NCBI GenBank assembly: GCA_963644855.1
Contig: CAVIQL010000009.1
Coordinates: 1-64,000, forward strand
Length of the DNA stretch: 64,000 bases
Direction: 5' to 3'
From: UBA6398 sp963644855
GTDB taxonomy: Bacteria; Bacteroidota; Bacteroidia; Bacteroidales; Bacteroidaceae
Made by a program: the position numbers and the translations under genes. Shown piece by piece: positions 8,606-16,650 of this stretch. How positions within the stretch are numbered: the stretch's first letter is position 1; each line of letters starts with the position of its first letter. The notes below the pieces were generated by a model, which searched no databases, had not been told where the DNA came from, and was given only the letters and a program-made list of their open reading frames with translations.

Positions 8606-8932
8606 TTATTGTTTGAGTTTATCGTTTTCCAAATGTCTTGTTTTGTCGCGTAAAGTCTTCTTTTCGATATTCTTACGCATAGCTTCTTCGAGATTTACGC
8701 CCGTCTGGTTTGCAATGCAGGTCAACACCCACAACACATCGGCAATTTCGTCGCCAAGGTCGTGTTTCTCGCCTTTCTTAAACGATTGGTCGCCGTATGT
8801 TCTTGACATTATTCGCGCCAACTCGCCAACTTCTTCAGTGAGACACGCCATGTTTGTAAGTTCACCAAAGTATCTCACACCGTAAGTCTTTATCCAGCGG
8901 TCAACCTCGTTTTGCAGTTCGTCGAGAGTCAT
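8606..8932 (-). CDS. MazG-like nucleotide pyrophosphohydrolase
   Basis: This 108-residue all-alpha NTP pyrophosphatase has the MazG motifs: the Mg-binding EEVGELAR helix near residue 33 and DEIADVLWVLTCIAN near 61. Single-domain MazG proteins hydrolyse nucleoside triphosphates to monophosphates and are thought to clean damaged nucleotides. It begins one base after the dtd stop codon and is followed 12 bases on by deoC, so the three are almost certainly co-transcribed. Its substrate cannot be read from the sequence. Confidence 0.9.
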   Translation of the reverse strand: MTLDELQNEVDRWIKTYGVRYFGELTNMACLTEEVGELARIMSRTYGDQSFKKGEKHDLGDEIADVLWVLTCIANQTGVNLEEAMRKNIEKKTLRDKTRHLENDKLKQ

Positions 8933-8933
8933 T

Positions 8934-9386
8934 TTATTCCTTGTTTTTAGTATCCATGCAAATCGTTACCGGCCCATCGTTAAGAAGTTCTACCTTCATA
9001 TCTGCACCAAAAGTGCCGGTTTTCACAGGCTTTGCAATCTCGTTTTCAATTTCTTTGCAGAATTTTTCGTAGAGTGGTATGGCAATTTCATGACCCGCCG
9101 CGCGGATATACGAAGGTCGGTTGCCTTTCTTGTATGAAGCCATCAATGTAAACTGACTCACTACCAAAATTTCACCATTTATATCCTTGACCGAACGATT
9201 CATAACTCCGTTTTCATCGTCAAAGATTCTCAGTCCGCCAATCTTCTTTACAAGCCAAGCAATATCCTCTTCGGTGTCGGGATTTTCTATTCCCAAAAGA
9301 ATGAGAAGCCCTTTGCCAATCTCGCTCTTCTTTATGCCGTTGATAGTAACGCTACAATGGGCCACACGCTGAATTACCGCTCTCAT
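8934..9386 (-). CDS. dtd: D-aminoacyl-tRNA deacylase
   Basis: The 150-residue protein has the family length and starts MRAVIQRVAHCSVTING. It frees D-amino acids and mischarged glycine from tRNA. The SQFTLMA motif near residue 78 and the cross-subunit motif NDGPVTI near 137, close to the usual NxGPxT, form the chirality-checking pocket. It is first in the dtd-mazG-deoC operon, behind a promoter at 9422-9415. Confidence 0.95.
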   Translation of the reverse strand: MRAVIQRVAHCSVTINGIKKSEIGKGLLILLGIENPDTEEDIAWLVKKIGGLRIFDDENGVMNRSVKDINGEILVVSQFTLMASYKKGNRPSYIRAAGHEIAIPLYEKFCKEIENEIAKPVKTGTFGADMKVELLNDGPVTICMDTKNKE

Positions 9387-9414
9387 ATTATCAGTATGAT
9401 TATTTTACAGATTG

Positions 9415-9422
9415 CAAATTTA
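9415..9422 (-). promoter_or_regulatory. -7 box for dtd-mazG-deoC
   Basis: TAAATTTG on the minus strand matches the consensus, 28 bases upstream of the dtd ATG. Confidence 0.65.
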
Positions 9423-9486
9423 GCGATTTATGTTTGTTCTTGTGCAAACGATATAGTAAATATAAGCTATAAAATTGAATTTCAGT

Positions 9487-11340
9487 TTATTGAAGCTGCT
9501 CTGCGGGCGACGCTTCCTGCTCATGGAGTTGAGAATATAGGTTTTCGCCTTTCTTGGTCCCAATAATTTGCTGAAGTTCTGAGAGAGTAGCCGATTTTAT
9601 ACGCTTTACGCTTCCCAACTTACTGAGCAATAAAGTTTTAGTCTTGGGACCAATTCCGTTTAATCCGTCAAGTTCTGATTTTAATGCGCGTTTGCTTCGC
9701 TTTTGTCTGTGAAAAGTTATCGCAAAGCGGTGTACCTCGTCTTGCATACGCGTCATTAGGCGAAAAAGAGCGCTATCTTGTTTCAATCCGATAGTTGCCG
9801 GCGGAAAACCATAGAGTAATTCGTGAGTGCGATGCCTATTGTCTTTTGCAAGCCCGGCTATTGGAATTTTGATATGCAACACATCTTCAACAATCTCCCT
9901 TACAACTTCCATTTGTCCCTTTCCTCCGTCGGTTATAATCAAGTCGGGGAGGGGAGTTCCTTCTTCTATTGCGCGCGAATACCTACGAAAAACAACTTCT
10001 TTCATCGAAGCGTAATCATCAGGACCTTTAACGGTGCGAATGTTATACTTACGATATTCTTTTTTTGCAGGTTTCAACTTTTCAAAAACCACACAAGCCG
10101 CCACTGCGTCGCTACCTGATATATTTGAGTTATCAAATAATTCTATTCTGAACGGAGGTTTTTCAAGGTGTAAATCATCTTGAATTTCCTTCATGAGACG
10201 CATATTTTTTTGTTCCGGATTAAGTTTTTCGCTATGTTTGAGCCTGTCGAATTTGTATTCCTTTACGTTGAGCTGAGACAGTTTCAAAAGTTTGTAACGT
10301 TCGCCACGCTGAGGAACAACAAAGTTTACACCGCTAAGTTCTACCTCAACGGGAAACGGAACAATAATTTCTTTTGCCTTACTTCCGTAACGTTCTCGCA
10401 TCTCTACTATGCCGATTTCCAAAAGTTCTTCGTCCGACTCGTTCAAACGCTTTTTATATTCAAAGGTAAAAGCCTGGTTTATCATGCCCTTGGTAACGTG
10501 CATATAGTTAACAAAAGCCGAGGTTTCATCGCTTTCTATCGCAAAAACATCAACGTTGTTCATTACATTCGATACCACTTCGCTTTTGGCGCGATAGCTT
10601 TCGATAATATCATATTTCTTTTTGATTTCACCGGCTTCTTCAAAGCGCAACTGTGATGCCAAATTTTCCATTTCGGCACGCATGCTTCGTTGTAAATCCT
10701 TGGTATTCCCGTTTAGTATTTCGCGAGCCAGAGCAATCTGTTTCAAATATTCCTCTTGCGATTGCCTTCCGGTGCAAGGCGCAAGGCAATTTTTAATATG
10801 CCATTCCAAACATTCCTTATAGTTACCGCATCTCACACCCTCCAAAGTAATTTTTGTAGCACACAATCTGGGGTGCACCACTTTTTTAATCAAATCAAGC
10901 AGGGCATACATCGTTTGAATATGAGAATACGGACCGAAATACTCCGAACCATCGTGTATACGCTTGCGTGTTTTCAGAATACGCGGAAAATCCTCCCTGG
11001 TAATACATATCGAAGGGTAGGTTTTATCGTCTTTTAGCAGAATATTATAATGCGGTTTGTAGCGTTTAATCAAATTGTTTTCGAGCAAAAGCGCATCTTC
11101 CTCGCTTCTCACTACAACATATTTGATATCCCTAATTTTGCTAACAAGAATATGAGTTTTCAAATTGGGCTGTTCACCTTTGAAATAGGAACTCACCCTG
11201 CGTTTAAGGCGTTTGGCCTTCCCTACATATATTATTTCGCCCTTTTCATTGAGATATTGGTAGCAACCAGGGGAATCCGGAAGGCTGTCAACAATACCTT
11301 TCAGATATTCCAAGCGTTTTGCATTCTCCTCTTTAGTCAT
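9487..11340 (-). CDS. uvrC: Excinuclease ABC subunit C
   Basis: The 617-residue UvrC makes both incisions around a DNA lesion bound by UvrAB. Residues 15-100 are the GIY-YIG nuclease (GCYQYLNEKGEIIYVGKAK). Residues about 205-240 are the UVR helix pair that binds UvrB (MENLASQLRFEEAGEIKKKYD). Residues about 390-540 are the RNase H-like nuclease (IELFDNSNISG, PDLIITDGGKGQMEV, HRFAITFHRQKRSK). The end holds a helix-hairpin-helix pair (LDGLNGIGPKTKTLLLSKLG). The only promoter-like sequence, TAATTTAG at 11357-11350, is imperfect, and its -33 position falls inside the neighbouring dyad element. Confidence 0.97.
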   Translation of the reverse strand: MTKEENAKRLEYLKGIVDSLPDSPGCYQYLNEKGEIIYVGKAKRLKRRVSSYFKGEQPNLKTHILVSKIRDIKYVVVRSEEDALLLENNLIKRYKPHYNILLKDDKTYPSICITREDFPRILKTRKRIHDGSEYFGPYSHIQTMYALLDLIKKVVHPRLCATKITLEGVRCGNYKECLEWHIKNCLAPCTGRQSQEEYLKQIALAREILNGNTKDLQRSMRAEMENLASQLRFEEAGEIKKKYDIIESYRAKSEVVSNVMNNVDVFAIESDETSAFVNYMHVTKGMINQAFTFEYKKRLNESDEELLEIGIVEMRERYGSKAKEIIVPFPVEVELSGVNFVVPQRGERYKLLKLSQLNVKEYKFDRLKHSEKLNPEQKNMRLMKEIQDDLHLEKPPFRIELFDNSNISGSDAVAACVVFEKLKPAKKEYRKYNIRTVKGPDDYASMKEVVFRRYSRAIEEGTPLPDLIITDGGKGQMEVVREIVEDVLHIKIPIAGLAKDNRHRTHELLYGFPPATIGLKQDSALFRLMTRMQDEVHRFAITFHRQKRSKRALKSELDGLNGIGPKTKTLLLSKLGSVKRIKSATLSELQQIIGTKKGENLYSQLHEQEASPAEQLQ

Positions 11341-11365
11341 ACAATTCCCCTAAATTACTTCATTT

Positions 11366-11439
11366 TTCTAATGTCAGACCTTTTTTAAAAAAGGTCTGAC
11401 ATTGTTTAAAAAATATCGGTTATTGTTTTTGCAATATCA
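11366..11439. repeat. 21-bp dyad element, copy 4, with a 34-bp perfect palindrome
   Basis: Three units lie at 21-bp spacing. Units 1 and 2 meet through two variant GGTC/GACC arms and form a perfect 34-bp palindrome at 11370-11403. The third unit is ATCGGTTATT, and the flank TTTTTGCAATATC runs into the apt stop codon. The element fills nearly the whole uvrC-apt gap. Confidence 0.92.
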
Positions 11440-11967
11440 AATATCAATCAAAGCCTGTATATCCTCGTTTTCGGGAAGAACTTTTCTGCCGTCGGGACAT
11501 TCGCTTTTCAGCTCAAAAATAAAGTTTATCAACACATCTTTTGGCGCAAAACTCTTTACAAGATTATATGTAGCCCTCATCGAACCGCCTGTTGCCAAAA
11601 GGTCATCGTGTATCAAAACCACGTCGTCCTTTGTTATAGCCCCCTCTTGTATTTCTATTTCATCTGTGCCATATTCTTTTTCGTATTTTTCGCCTCTCAC
11701 TTCGCCTGGCATCTTACCTTTTTTCCTACACAATACGATGCCCGCTCCAATCTTTTCGGCAAGAATCGACGCAAGAATTACACCGCGCGTTTCAAGTCCA
11801 ACAACTTTCGTAATACCCCGGTTCCGGTATCTGCAATATAGTTCATCGCTCAATTCTTTTACCACCCCGGCATCGGTAAACAAGTAATTGATATCCTTGA
11901 ATTGGATTCCCTTTTTGGGAAAATCTGGAATGTTTCTCAGATGTTCGAGAATGTATTTCTCATTCAT
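11437..11967 (-). CDS. apt: Adenine phosphoribosyltransferase
   Basis: The 176-residue cytosolic enzyme makes AMP from adenine and PRPP in purine salvage. The PRPP-binding loop is VVLIHDDLLATGGSMRA near residue 120. The start MNEKYILEHLRNIPDFPKKGIQFKDI is typical of the family, as is VVGLETRGVILASILAEKIGAG near 55. Its stop codon overlaps the outer flank of a dyad element, and a parS-like site lies just upstream of the gene. Confidence 0.96.
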   Translation of the reverse strand: MNEKYILEHLRNIPDFPKKGIQFKDINYLFTDAGVVKELSDELYCRYRNRGITKVVGLETRGVILASILAEKIGAGIVLCRKKGKMPGEVRGEKYEKEYGTDEIEIQEGAITKDDVVLIHDDLLATGGSMRATYNLVKSFAPKDVLINFIFELKSECPDGRKVLPENEDIQALIDI

Positions 11968-12000
11968 AATAAGGCATTTTAGATGTTTGACATGGTTTCT

Positions 12001-12016
12001 TGTTTCACGTGGAACA
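12001..12016. promoter_or_regulatory. parS-like centromere site 1
   Basis: TGTTTCACGTGGAACA differs at one base from the ParB-binding consensus TGTTTCACGTGAAACA. It lies in the 76-base gap between apt and mnmG. Confidence 0.8.
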
Positions 12017-12043
12017 GAATAAAGTTTTACGTTTTTCCTGATT

Positions 12044-13915
12044 TCAACGCTTCATTAAAATTAAAAGCACACTGATATCGCTCGGAGAAATTCCCGGAAT
12101 GCGGCTTGCTTCTGCGAGAGTTTCCGGATTAATTCTTTCAAGTTTTTGCCGTGCTTCTATCGTGAGTTGATTAATCTTTGAATAGTCGAAACGACCGCGT
12201 ATTTTAATATCTTCCAATCGCAGAATTTTCTCCGCAAGTTTACGTTCGCGCTCTATATATCCGTTGTATTTTATTTTTACTTCGGCAGCTTCACACGCTT
12301 CTTCGTTTCTGTTGTTTTCATCGCCCATTAGTTTTTTAAGAGGCTCGATGAAATTTGAAAGTTTCTCGAGATTTATTTGCGGACGATTAAGTAGTTCAAA
12401 CAATCTTTCAGAGAATACAATTTTCGTAGTGCCCATTGCTTCCAAAGCATCGTTGATATCTTTTGGTTTTGCTTTGGTTTGTTCGCAATAATGTATTATT
12501 GCATTTGCTATTCTTTGCTTTTCTTGGAATTTTTGCCAGCGTTCTTCGGTAATTCCTAAGTTTTTTACTTTTGGAGTCAGTCTTTCGTCAGCGTTGTCTT
12601 GGCGAAGAAGAATGCGAAACTCAGCTCTTGACGTAAACATACGGTATGGTTCGTCAACTCCTTTGGTTACCAAATCATCAATAAGCACTCCTATATAAGC
12701 TTCGTCGCGGCGCAAAATAAGAGGTTCCTTATCATGTACTTTTTGTGCGGCGTTTATTCCGGCTATTATGCCTTGTCCTGCTGCTTCTTCGTATCCTGTT
12801 GTGCCGTTTACTTGACCTGCGAAGAATAGCGAGCCTACTATTTTTGATTCCAACGAATGGTTTAGCTGTGTAGGGTCGAAGAAGTCATATTCTATTGCAT
12901 ATCCTGGTCGGTAGATGCGTGCGTTTTCAAATCCTGCGATATGTCGTATTGCCGACATCTGTATATCGATTGGCATACTTGAGGAAAAACCGTTAAGATA
13001 CATCTCGTTGGTTGAAACACCTTCGGGTTCGAGAAAAAGAGGGTGGTGATCGCGGTCAGGAAATGTAACAAGTTTTGTTTCGATGCTTGGGCAATATCTT
13101 GGTCCGATGCTTTGTATTTGCCCGTTATAGAGTGGTGAGTCGGCGAGTCCGCTTCTTAGTATTTCGTGAACGGTTTCGTTTGTTGAGCATAGCCAGCATG
13201 TGAGTTGTGGGAGGGAGCGTTTTTCGGTGATATATGAGAAACGGTGGAAATCATTCTCTCCTTCCTGGATTTCGAGTTGGGAGAAATCGATGCTTCTTGC
13301 GTCTATTCTTACCGGTGTGCCTGTTTTCATGCGTTCGGAGCGTATTCCGTGGCGCGTGATTGAGCTTGTGAGATTTTTCACTGCGGGTTCGGCGCAACGT
13401 CCTCCTTCTACTTTTTTGCGTCCTATGTGCATTAGTCCGTTGAGAAACGTTCCGGCGGTTATCACGACGGCTTTGGCGTTTATTTTAACGCCCCATTGTG
13501 TGATGATGCCTATGGCTTTTCCGTTTTCAACCGTCAATTCTTCTGCTTGGTCTTGCCAAATGTCGAGGTTGTCGGTATTTTCGAGAATATGTCTCCATTC
13601 TTCGCTGAACTTTACTCGGTCGCATTGTGAACGTGGACTCCACATAGCAGGACCTTTTGAGCGATTGAGCATTCTGAACTGTATTGCTGTGCGGTCGGTA
13701 ACTATTCCGGTGTATCCTCCAAGGGCATCTATTTCGCGCACTATTTGTCCTTTTGCAATTCCGCCTATTGCGGGGTTGCAACTCATTTGTGCTATTTTTG
13801 CCATGTCCATTGTTACGAGACAGGTGTGGCACCCGCATCTTGCTGCGGCGCTTGCAGCTTCGCAGCCGGCGTGTCCTGCGCCCACCACTACTACATCATA
13901 ATCTAAATTCATCAT
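12044..13915 (-). CDS. mnmG: tRNA uridine-34 carboxymethylaminomethyl synthase subunit MnmG (GidA)
   Basis: The 623-residue FAD enzyme works with MnmE to modify the wobble uridine of several tRNAs. The Rossmann motif VVVVGAGHAGCEAASAA is at residues 8-24, and the family signatures GGIAKGQIVREIDALGG and TAGTFLNGLMHIG follow. RPGYAIEYDFFDPTQL is near 340 and GQVNGTTGYEEAAGQG near 370. The C-terminal helical domain that binds MnmE is complete. A parS-like site lies on each side of the gene, recalling the gidA-parAB neighbourhood near oriC in many bacteria, though no ParA or ParB gene is in the window. Confidence 0.97.
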   Translation of the reverse strand: MMNLDYDVVVVGAGHAGCEAASAAARCGCHTCLVTMDMAKIAQMSCNPAIGGIAKGQIVREIDALGGYTGIVTDRTAIQFRMLNRSKGPAMWSPRSQCDRVKFSEEWRHILENTDNLDIWQDQAEELTVENGKAIGIITQWGVKINAKAVVITAGTFLNGLMHIGRKKVEGGRCAEPAVKNLTSSITRHGIRSERMKTGTPVRIDARSIDFSQLEIQEGENDFHRFSYITEKRSLPQLTCWLCSTNETVHEILRSGLADSPLYNGQIQSIGPRYCPSIETKLVTFPDRDHHPLFLEPEGVSTNEMYLNGFSSSMPIDIQMSAIRHIAGFENARIYRPGYAIEYDFFDPTQLNHSLESKIVGSLFFAGQVNGTTGYEEAAGQGIIAGINAAQKVHDKEPLILRRDEAYIGVLIDDLVTKGVDEPYRMFTSRAEFRILLRQDNADERLTPKVKNLGITEERWQKFQEKQRIANAIIHYCEQTKAKPKDINDALEAMGTTKIVFSERLFELLNRPQINLEKLSNFIEPLKKLMGDENNRNEEACEAAEVKIKYNGYIERERKLAEKILRLEDIKIRGRFDYSKINQLTIEARQKLERINPETLAEASRIPGISPSDISVLLILMKR

Positions 13916-13959
13916 ATTTCTTCAGAATGTCCGCTTTGATTGTTGGTGCGGAATTACGG

Positions 13960-13967
13960 CAAAATTA
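13960..13967 (-). promoter_or_regulatory. -7 box for mnmG
   Basis: TAATTTTG on the minus strand matches TAnnTTTG, about 45 bases before the mnmG ATG. Confidence 0.6.
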
Positions 13968-14096
13968 CTCCAAAAATGGCAATCGTGGAGTTTATGTTTT
14001 TGTGGATTTTTTGAGGGCGTATATATGAGGTTTTTGGACAGAAGCGTAATTTGTTGAATATCAGATTATTGAACTTATGTCGTTTTGCGCTTTACT

Positions 14097-14180
14097 GATA
14101 AGCCATATTATTTAAATAATATCGGACCTTTTTTAAATAATATCCGACATTATTTTTGCGATATGGCTTATTGTTTTTGA
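14097..14180. repeat. 21-bp dyad element, copy 5
   Basis: A diverged first unit (AAGCCATATTATTT) is followed by ATCGGACCTT and ATCCGACATT at 21-bp spacing, then the flank GCGATATGGCTTATTG. The two ends are imperfect inverted repeats (AAGCCATAT and ATATGGCTT). It lies between the divergent genes mnmG and the DEAD-box helicase. The rest of 13968-14309 holds only the parS-like site. Confidence 0.9.
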
Positions 14181-14245
14181 GGCATTGAATATGGGGAAAT
14201 CGGAGTGGGGGAGTGATTGAATTATGTGGTGTGGGGAAAAAACAA

Positions 14246-14261
14246 GGTTGCACGTGAAACA
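14246..14261. promoter_or_regulatory. parS-like centromere site 2
   Basis: GGTTGCACGTGAAACA on the plus strand (complement TGTTTCACGTGCAACC) differs at two positions from the parS consensus. It lies 2.2 kb from site 1, on the other side of mnmG. Confidence 0.7.
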
Positions 14262-14309
14262 TGGCGTAATTATTGGTGTGTTGGCAAAGTGTATTTTACA
14301 CTAAATCAT

Positions 14310-14317
14310 TACCTTTG
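14310..14317 (+). promoter_or_regulatory. -7 box for the DEAD-box helicase gene
   Basis: TACCTTTG matches the consensus, 26 bases before the TTG start. Confidence 0.65.
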
Positions 14318-14343
14318 CACCCGCATTTTTAAGTTTACGTAAA

Positions 14344-16191
14344 TTGAAGACATTTGAAGAGCTCGGATTGGAGCCTGCTTTGATTAAAGCGATTGACGAA
14401 ATAGGCTACGAAAGTCCCATGCCTATTCAGGAGGAAGTGATTCCCTATTTATTGGGCGAGGGAAATGATGTGATTGCGCTTGCACAAACCGGAACGGGAA
14501 AGACTGCTGCCTATGGTCTGCCCCTTTTGCAGAAAATCAATAAGGACAAGGATGGGGTGCAAGCCGTTATTCTGAGTCCTACAAGGGAACTTTGCCTGCA
14601 GATAGCAAACGATTTGAAAGACTATTCCAAGTATCTCGATACGCTTCACGTTGTGGCTGTTTACGGAGGCGCTGATATTGGTGCGCAAATCAAGGCGCTT
14701 AAACGTGGAGCGCAGATTGTGGTGGCCACACCGGGACGTCTTATCGATTTGATGGAGCGTGGAGCGGCAAAACTCGATGGAGTGGAAAATATTGTGCTCG
14801 ACGAGGCCGACGAAATGCTCAATATGGGATTTACCGAGAGCATCAACGCAATTCTTGCCGGTGTGCCGCAAGATAGAAACACTTTGCTTTTTTCGGCAAC
14901 CATGAGCAGGGATATCGAAAAGATAGCTCGAAATTATCTCACCGACCCTAAGGAAATTGTGGTGGGTTCGCGCAACGAAGGAGCCGAAAAAGTAAACCAC
15001 GAATACTACCTTGTGCACGCCAAAGACAAATATGCTGCGCTCAAACGTGTGGTTGATTATTACCCCAGGATATATGCCATTGTTTTTTGTCGCACCCGAA
15101 TGGAAACACAAGAGGTTGCCGACAAACTTATACAGGACGGTTACAACGCAGAGTCGCTTCATGGCGAACTTTCACAGGCTCAGCGCGATCTTACAATGCA
15201 GAAATTCCGACAAAAAAGGGTGCAACTTCTTGTAGCAACCGATGTGGCAGCGCGCGGACTCGATGTTGACGAACTGACACACGTTATAAATTATGGCTTG
15301 CCCGAGGATATCGAAAGCTATACGCATCGTAGCGGGCGCACTGGGCGTGCAGGGAAGCGCGGAACCTCGATAAGTATTGTTCATCTCAGAGAAAAGGGTA
15401 AAATACGTCGGATAGAAAAAGAAATAGGTAAGAAATTCGTGCGCTGTCAACTGCCTTCGCCAAAAGACATATGTACAAAACAGCTCTACAATGTGATAGA
15501 TAAATTGGAGCGCACCGAGGTTGATGAGCAACAGATAGCTCCGTTTATGCCAGAGGTGATGCGTAAACTCGATTGGCTCGACAAAGATGATATTGTTAAG
15601 CGTATTGTGGCGTCGGCTTTCGGACGTTTTGTGGAATACTATGCCAATGCGCCGAAAATTGTGGAGCCTGATGAGAAGAATGTGCGTGAGAGTGATGACG
15701 ACAGCGGAAAACGTTCGCGCAAAGACCGTCGCAATTCCAAGCGTGTGGGAAAAGATGGCAAAGTGCAGGCCGAAAGTGGATATCGCAGGTTGTTTATTAA
15801 TCTTGGAAAGCGCGATGGCGTTTATGCACGCGAAATTATTGGTTTTGTAAACAAGTTTGTTGGTGGCAGTGTGGAAATCGGAAAGATTGATCTCACTACA
15901 AGTTGTTCGTTCTTTGAAGTTCCCGAAGAGTCTGCCGAAGAAGTGCTCAATGGTTTCAGAAAGGCTAATTACAAGGGGCGTCGCATTGTGGTTGATGATG
16001 CCGAAGCTACGGGCACAAAGCATTCTTCGCGCGATGGGGGCGGAAAGCGTCGCAAAAACGATGCTTCGAAATTCAAGGACGATGCTCCAAAGAAGAAAAA
16101 GGGCAAGAAGCGCAACGATGATTTCCAAGATGATTTCGCGCCCAAGGGAAAGCCGGGAAAAGATGACTGGAAAAAGTTTTTCGGACATTGA
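14344..16191 (+). CDS. DEAD-box RNA helicase (DeaD/CsdA type)
   Basis: The 615-residue ATP-dependent RNA helicase probably acts in ribosome assembly or RNA decay. The Q motif region (MPIQEEVIPYLL), Walker A AQTGTGKTAAYG near residue 50, VLDEADEML near 155, SAT near 185, and HRSGRTGRAGKRG near 330 are all intact. Residues about 475-560 fit a DbpA-type RNA-binding domain (YRRLFINLGKRDGVYAREII). The last 50 residues are a Lys/Arg-rich tail. The start is TTG, since no in-frame ATG lies between the promoter and the conserved KTFEELGLEPALIKAI, so translation may be limited by the weak codon. A terminator follows. Confidence 0.95.
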   Translation: MKTFEELGLEPALIKAIDEIGYESPMPIQEEVIPYLLGEGNDVIALAQTGTGKTAAYGLPLLQKINKDKDGVQAVILSPTRELCLQIANDLKDYSKYLDTLHVVAVYGGADIGAQIKALKRGAQIVVATPGRLIDLMERGAAKLDGVENIVLDEADEMLNMGFTESINAILAGVPQDRNTLLFSATMSRDIEKIARNYLTDPKEIVVGSRNEGAEKVNHEYYLVHAKDKYAALKRVVDYYPRIYAIVFCRTRMETQEVADKLIQDGYNAESLHGELSQAQRDLTMQKFRQKRVQLLVATDVAARGLDVDELTHVINYGLPEDIESYTHRSGRTGRAGKRGTSISIVHLREKGKIRRIEKEIGKKFVRCQLPSPKDICTKQLYNVIDKLERTEVDEQQIAPFMPEVMRKLDWLDKDDIVKRIVASAFGRFVEYYANAPKIVEPDEKNVRESDDDSGKRSRKDRRNSKRVGKDGKVQAESGYRRLFINLGKRDGVYAREIIGFVNKFVGGSVEIGKIDLTTSCSFFEVPEESAEEVLNGFRKANYKGRRIVVDDAEATGTKHSSRDGGGKRRKNDASKFKDDAPKKKKGKKRNDDFQDDFAPKGKPGKDDWKKFFGH

Positions 16192-16254
16192 TATAATCTG
16201 CTGCTGATAGCCTGGCAGAGGTAATTCTCCGGAAATCAATCATAATTATATCAT

Positions 16255-16288
16255 AGGGTGTGCCCAAGGGGTGCACCCTTGTTTTTTG
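16255..16288 (+). terminator. Rho-independent terminator
   Basis: AGGGTGTGCC pairs with GGTGCACCCT (two G-U pairs) over a short loop, followed by TTGTTTTTT. It ends the helicase gene. Confidence 0.85.
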
Positions 16289-16429
16289 CCGTTGGGATAT
16301 TGAATTTCCATATTGCCGTAATGGTTTTGCGTGAAAGGTTTAGGTCAATTTTATGTGCTTATTCCAAGGCTTCGTGAGCGGTTTTTAGGAGGGTTTGTAA
16401 GTATCTTGTTTTCAATAGGTTTGAAGGGG

Positions 16430-16520
16430 CGAAAATAATGTCTGATATTATTTAAATAATGTCTGACCTTTTTTAAACAATATCCGATATTATTTTCACG
16501 AAAACGCTTGTTGTTTTTGG
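16430..16520. repeat. 21-bp dyad element, copy 6
   Basis: The units GTCTGATATT, GTCTGACCTT and ATCCGATATT lie at 21-bp spacing, with a right flank CACGAAAACGCTTGTTG. The middle unit has the variant right arm. About 15 bases to the left starts a stretch (GTAAGTATCTTGTTTTC at 16398-16414) that recurs beside copy 7. Confidence 0.9.
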
Positions 16521-16599
16521 GGCATTGCATATGGCCTAAAAAATGTAGGGCAAACAATGTGTGGAATAGCCATGTGTTCGAAATATTAAGCGTGGAAAC

Positions 16600-16630
16600 T
16601 TTATTGTTTTGGATAAAAGCGTTAATTTTG
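16600..16630 (+). promoter_or_regulatory. Promoter of the AraC-type regulator
   Basis: TTTA at 16600, 19 bases, then TAATTTTG at 16623-16630. This places the transcription start after the upstream in-frame TTG and selects ATG 16651 as the start codon. Confidence 0.65.
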
Positions 16631-16650
16631 TGGTAACAACGTTTGTGCAT

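Noticed and set aside
15172..16239. 355-codon open frame on the minus strand
   Set aside because: Antisense to the DEAD-box helicase; no domain or start signal.
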